From CAIQQQ01 sp040399685 (GTDB lineage: Bacteria; Pseudomonadota; Alphaproteobacteria; Acetobacterales; Acetobacteraceae), in assembly GCA_040399685.1 (NCBI GenBank), contig JBBART010000002.1:1-64000 (forward strand): a stretch of 64,000 bases of DNA, written 5' to 3'. Position numbers and translations under genes: made by a program. The notes beneath the pieces were generated by a model, which saw only the letters and a program-made list of their open reading frames with translations, was not told where the DNA came from and ran no database searches. Shown here piece by piece: positions 61,725-64,000 of this stretch (positions within the stretch are counted from its first letter, which is position 1; each line of letters starts with the position of its first letter).

Positions 61725-62975
61725 ATGTCCGAAAAATCACCTCAGCCTCGCCCGACGCAACCCCTTCGTCTGACGCACCGTCTGTGGCGGGCGCTGCCCG
61801 CGGGGCCACGCCGCAGTGCGCTGTCGAAGGTAACGTCCCTGTTGGCGCCGCGCCCGGACCGCAACCCGCCGCCGGCGTGCGGTGGGCTGGTCGTTGCGGG
61901 GGAATTGGAGCGCCCGTCCGGTCTCGGTGAAAGCGCACGGCTGATGCTGAAAGCGCTGGTGCCGATGGGTGTGCCGTCGGTGGCGCTCAATCTTGGTGAT
62001 CCGATCGCGCGGCGGGCGGAGCGGCTGGATATTCCGCCACAGGGCATGCCGCTCGTCATGCACGCCAATGCTCCCATGCTGCCGCTGGTGCTGCTGCGCG
62101 CACCCAGACGCCTGATGGCCGGGCGACGGGTGATCGGCTATTGGGCGTGGGAATTGCCGACCATGCCGCCAGACTGGAAAATGGGGCTGCACTTCGTCCA
62201 CGAAATCTGGGTGCTGTCGCACTTCACGGCGCGTGCGGTGGCCAGCATGCTGCCGCAGGGCTCCGCAATACGCGTGCGTGCGGTGCCGCCGCCGGTGGCC
62301 ATTGCCCCGCCGGTGCCCAGTGCCTTGACCCGCGCGGATTTCGGTCTGCCGGACCATGCGCTGATCACGCTGGTCTCGTTCAGCCTCGCCTCCAGCTTCG
62401 CACGCAAGAATCCGTTGGCCGCCATCGCCGCCCATCGTGCCGCCTTTGGAACCCAGGCCGATCGGATTTTGCTGATCAAGGTTACGCATTCCGAGCAATA
62501 CCCGCACGACTACGCAGCGCTGCGGGCAGCGGCGCTGGACCTGCCGAACGTGCGCTTCGAAACCCGCATGTTCCCCGCAGCCGACCGCCACGCCCTGACC
62601 GCCTGCGCCGACATCGTGCTGTCCTTGCATCGCAGCGAGGGGTTTGGCCTCGTGCCGGCCGAGGCCATGCTGCTGGGCGTGCCCGTGGTGGCCACCAACT
62701 GGTCCGCCACCACAGAATTCATGGATGCCACCTCCGCCCGCCTTGTGGATTTCCGGTTGATCCCGGCGGTGGACCCGCGCGGTGTGTTCGAAGCGCCTGG
62801 CGCCGTGTGGGCGGATGCCAATATCGACGATGCGGCCTCCCATCTGCGGGCGCTGGCAGATGATCCCGCCACCCGCATCGCACTCGGTGCGGCGGGCCGG
62901 CGCATGGCCACGCAGCGGCTTGGCTCCGCCAGGCTGCGCGAGGCCGTTGTGGCGCTTGGTCTGCCCGTCCCGTGA
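61725..62975 (+). CDS. Glycosyltransferase family 4-like protein
   Basis: A 416-aa GT-B enzyme. The N-terminal domain has ELERPSGLGESARLML (acceptor side). The C-terminal domain shows LLIKVTHSEQYP, LSLHRSEGFGLVPAEAMLLGVPVVAT, the E-x7-E nucleotide-sugar motif. No signal or membrane helix. It overlaps the next glycosyltransferase by GTGA, suggesting a polysaccharide or glycan pathway to the right. Confidence 0.85.
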   Translation: MSEKSPQPRPTQPLRLTHRLWRALPAGPRRSALSKVTSLLAPRPDRNPPPACGGLVVAGELERPSGLGESARLMLKALVPMGVPSVALNLGDPIARRAERLDIPPQGMPLVMHANAPMLPLVLLRAPRRLMAGRRVIGYWAWELPTMPPDWKMGLHFVHEIWVLSHFTARAVASMLPQGSAIRVRAVPPPVAIAPPVPSALTRADFGLPDHALITLVSFSLASSFARKNPLAAIAAHRAAFGTQADRILLIKVTHSEQYPHDYAALRAAALDLPNVRFETRMFPAADRHALTACADIVLSLHRSEGFGLVPAEAMLLGVPVVATNWSATTEFMDATSARLVDFRLIPAVDPRGVFEAPGAVWADANIDDAASHLRALADDPATRIALGAAGRRMATQRLGSARLREAVVALGLPVP

Positions 62976-64000
62976 CAGCCGCCGACCCGATCGCACCAAC
63001 CTTGCGCGTTCTCGTCTGGCATTGGGGGCGGCGCGGCGGTGGGCCGCGTTTCGCCGTTGAACTCGCAGCCGGTTTGGCTGTGGTACCGGGCGTTGCGTCC
63101 CTGCTCTCGCTGTCTGCCCAGTCCGAACAGTTACGCTCGGCGTCACCGCCGGCGTGTGCGCTGCCCTGGTCCACCTATAATGGAATGGCCGGTTATGTGT
63201 GGCGCATTCTCACCATCCCTGCCACCCTGCCGTCCTTGCGGCGGCGGCTGCGGGCCCTGGCGCCAGACGTTGCGGTCTGCGCCATGCCGGCGCTGCTTGA
63301 CATGCTGATGGCGCTCGCGCTGCGGGGGCTCAAAATTCCGTATTTCGTGATCGTCCATGATGCCGACGCCCATCCCGGCGATGGCCTTCCGATGCAGATG
63401 GCCTTGCAGCGCCATCTGGTGCGCGGCGCCGCCGGCATCGTCACGTTGTCCGACCATGTTGCGCGGCGACTGGCGGAGCGGGGTGAAATTGGCGCGCGCG
63501 GACTTGTCGGTTTGTATCACCCGCCCTTCGCTTTCGGGCCACAGCCTCCGCCGCCGCGCGCCCATGGCGGCCCGGTGCGGTTGCTGTTTTTCGGCCGGCT
63601 GCTGCCCTACAAAGGCCTCGGCCTGCTCGCTGAAGCGCTGCTCCTGTTGCCCCAAGACGGCGCGTTCGACGTGCGGATCGTCGGCCAGGGACCGGAAACG
63701 CCCATTTTGCAGACCCTGCGCGACATGGCGAACGTGTCCGTCGACAATCGCTGGGTGCCTGACGCGGAGGTGGGCGAATGGCTCGCCTGGTCCGACGCCG
63801 TGGTGCTGTCCCACACAGAAGCGAGCCAGAGCGGCGTTGCAGCGGCCGCCATGACTGCGCGTCGGTGGCTGGTGGCAACCCGCGTGGGTGGCCTGGTGGA
63901 GCAGTTGAGCCGGGAGCCGTTGGCGCGGCTGTGCATGCCGGACCCTGCAAGCCTGGCCGCGGCGATCCGCTCGCTGGTCGATGACCCACTTCCCGTCTGT
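62972..64000 (+). CDS. Glycosyltransferase (GT-B), runs off the right edge
   Basis: 343 codons open to the end of the window with no stop. GTG start within GTGA overlap. Begins LRVLVWHWGRRGGGPRFAVELA, has IVTLSDHVARRLAERG, then VRLLFFGRLLPYKGLGLLAEAL and VRIVGQGPETP, and the end of the donor-site helix SHTEASQSGVAAAAMTAR. Family 4 type. The Glu of the usual E-x7-E is displaced (HTEASQSGVA), which may be a variant. C-terminus missing. Confidence 0.83.
   Translation, partial: MTAADPIAPTLRVLVWHWGRRGGGPRFAVELAAGLAVVPGVASLLSLSAQSEQLRSASPPACALPWSTYNGMAGYVWRILTIPATLPSLRRRLRALAPDVAVCAMPALLDMLMALALRGLKIPYFVIVHDADAHPGDGLPMQMALQRHLVRGAAGIVTLSDHVARRLAERGEIGARGLVGLYHPPFAFGPQPPPPRAHGGPVRLLFFGRLLPYKGLGLLAEALLLLPQDGAFDVRIVGQGPETPILQTLRDMANVSVDNRWVPDAEVGEWLAWSDAVVLSHTEASQSGVAAAAMTARRWLVATRVGGLVEQLSREPLARLCMPDPASLAAAIRSLVDDPLPVC

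Noticed and set aside
1..64000. CRISPR array
   Set aside because: No regularly spaced repeats of 25-40 bp with unique spacers were seen; the only tandem repeats are two 42-bp units without spacers.

Overview
The window looks like a chromosome segment of a high-GC alphaproteobacterium, most likely Rhodospirillales/Acetobacteraceae (an inference from gene content, heavy C/G third-position use, the tRNA-Trp/secE/nusG block and the alphaproteobacterial style of the transport operons; no rRNA is present to settle it). Most of it (about 11.5-64 kb) is ordinary, gene-dense chromosome. The first 11.5 kb is an accessory island.

Accessory island (1-11,534). A leftward operon of three overlapping genes encodes an MmeI-like N6-adenine DNA methyltransferase, an SF2 helicase and a GIY-YIG nuclease: a candidate restriction or defence module whose nuclease is in trans. 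Facing it across about 500 bp is a small ribbon-helix-helix-type protein gene, and three copies of a 15-bp dyad (CGTCACCCGGTGACG) lie in that divergent region and inside the small gene. The island also carries a coiled-coil protein, a Mob/Pre-type relaxase with its partner gene, a candidate oriT palindrome and repeat-rich non-coding DNA. It ends exactly at the 3' end of tRNA-Thr(UGU). No integrase is visible, and the far end of the island is outside the window.

11.6-25.7 kb: a diguanylate cyclase, periplasmic HtrA protease, RlmB, tRNA-Tyr, a secreted hydrolase, tRNA-Gly, a polyamine-type ABC transporter with class III aminotransferase (uptake plus first catabolic step), a YqjD/YqjE-like pair, tRNA-Trp, SecE and NusG.

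25.8-36.4 kb: an HldE-like sugar kinase whose adenylyltransferase half has lost its catalytic motif, two overlapping genes for degenerate EAL-domain paralogues, an ABC-2 exporter coupled to a histidine phosphatase, a SYLF protein, a YcgN-type protein, a DapA-family lyase, and a zinc-uptake binding protein divergent from a YgjP-like zinc protease with a Zur-type palindrome between them.

36.4-50.4 kb: a phosphonoacetaldehyde hydrolase with a flavin oxidoreductase (aminoethylphosphonate use), a DOPA-dioxygenase-family protein, a PEP-CTERM-tagged sugar dehydrogenase, a glycine-zipper lipoprotein, a LysR regulator, a YeiH permease and a leftward catabolic run (D-tartrate dehydratase, LLM flavoenzyme, hydratase/3-hydroxyacyl-CoA dehydrogenase fusion, BenE transporter, M20 peptidase).

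50.4-64 kb: an RhlE-like RNA helicase, a GH10 xylanase, an alpha/beta hydrolase, a deacylase pair (ArgE-like and aspartoacylase-like) divergent from a complete five-gene Dpp/Opp transporter, then two glycosyltransferases, the second running off the right edge.
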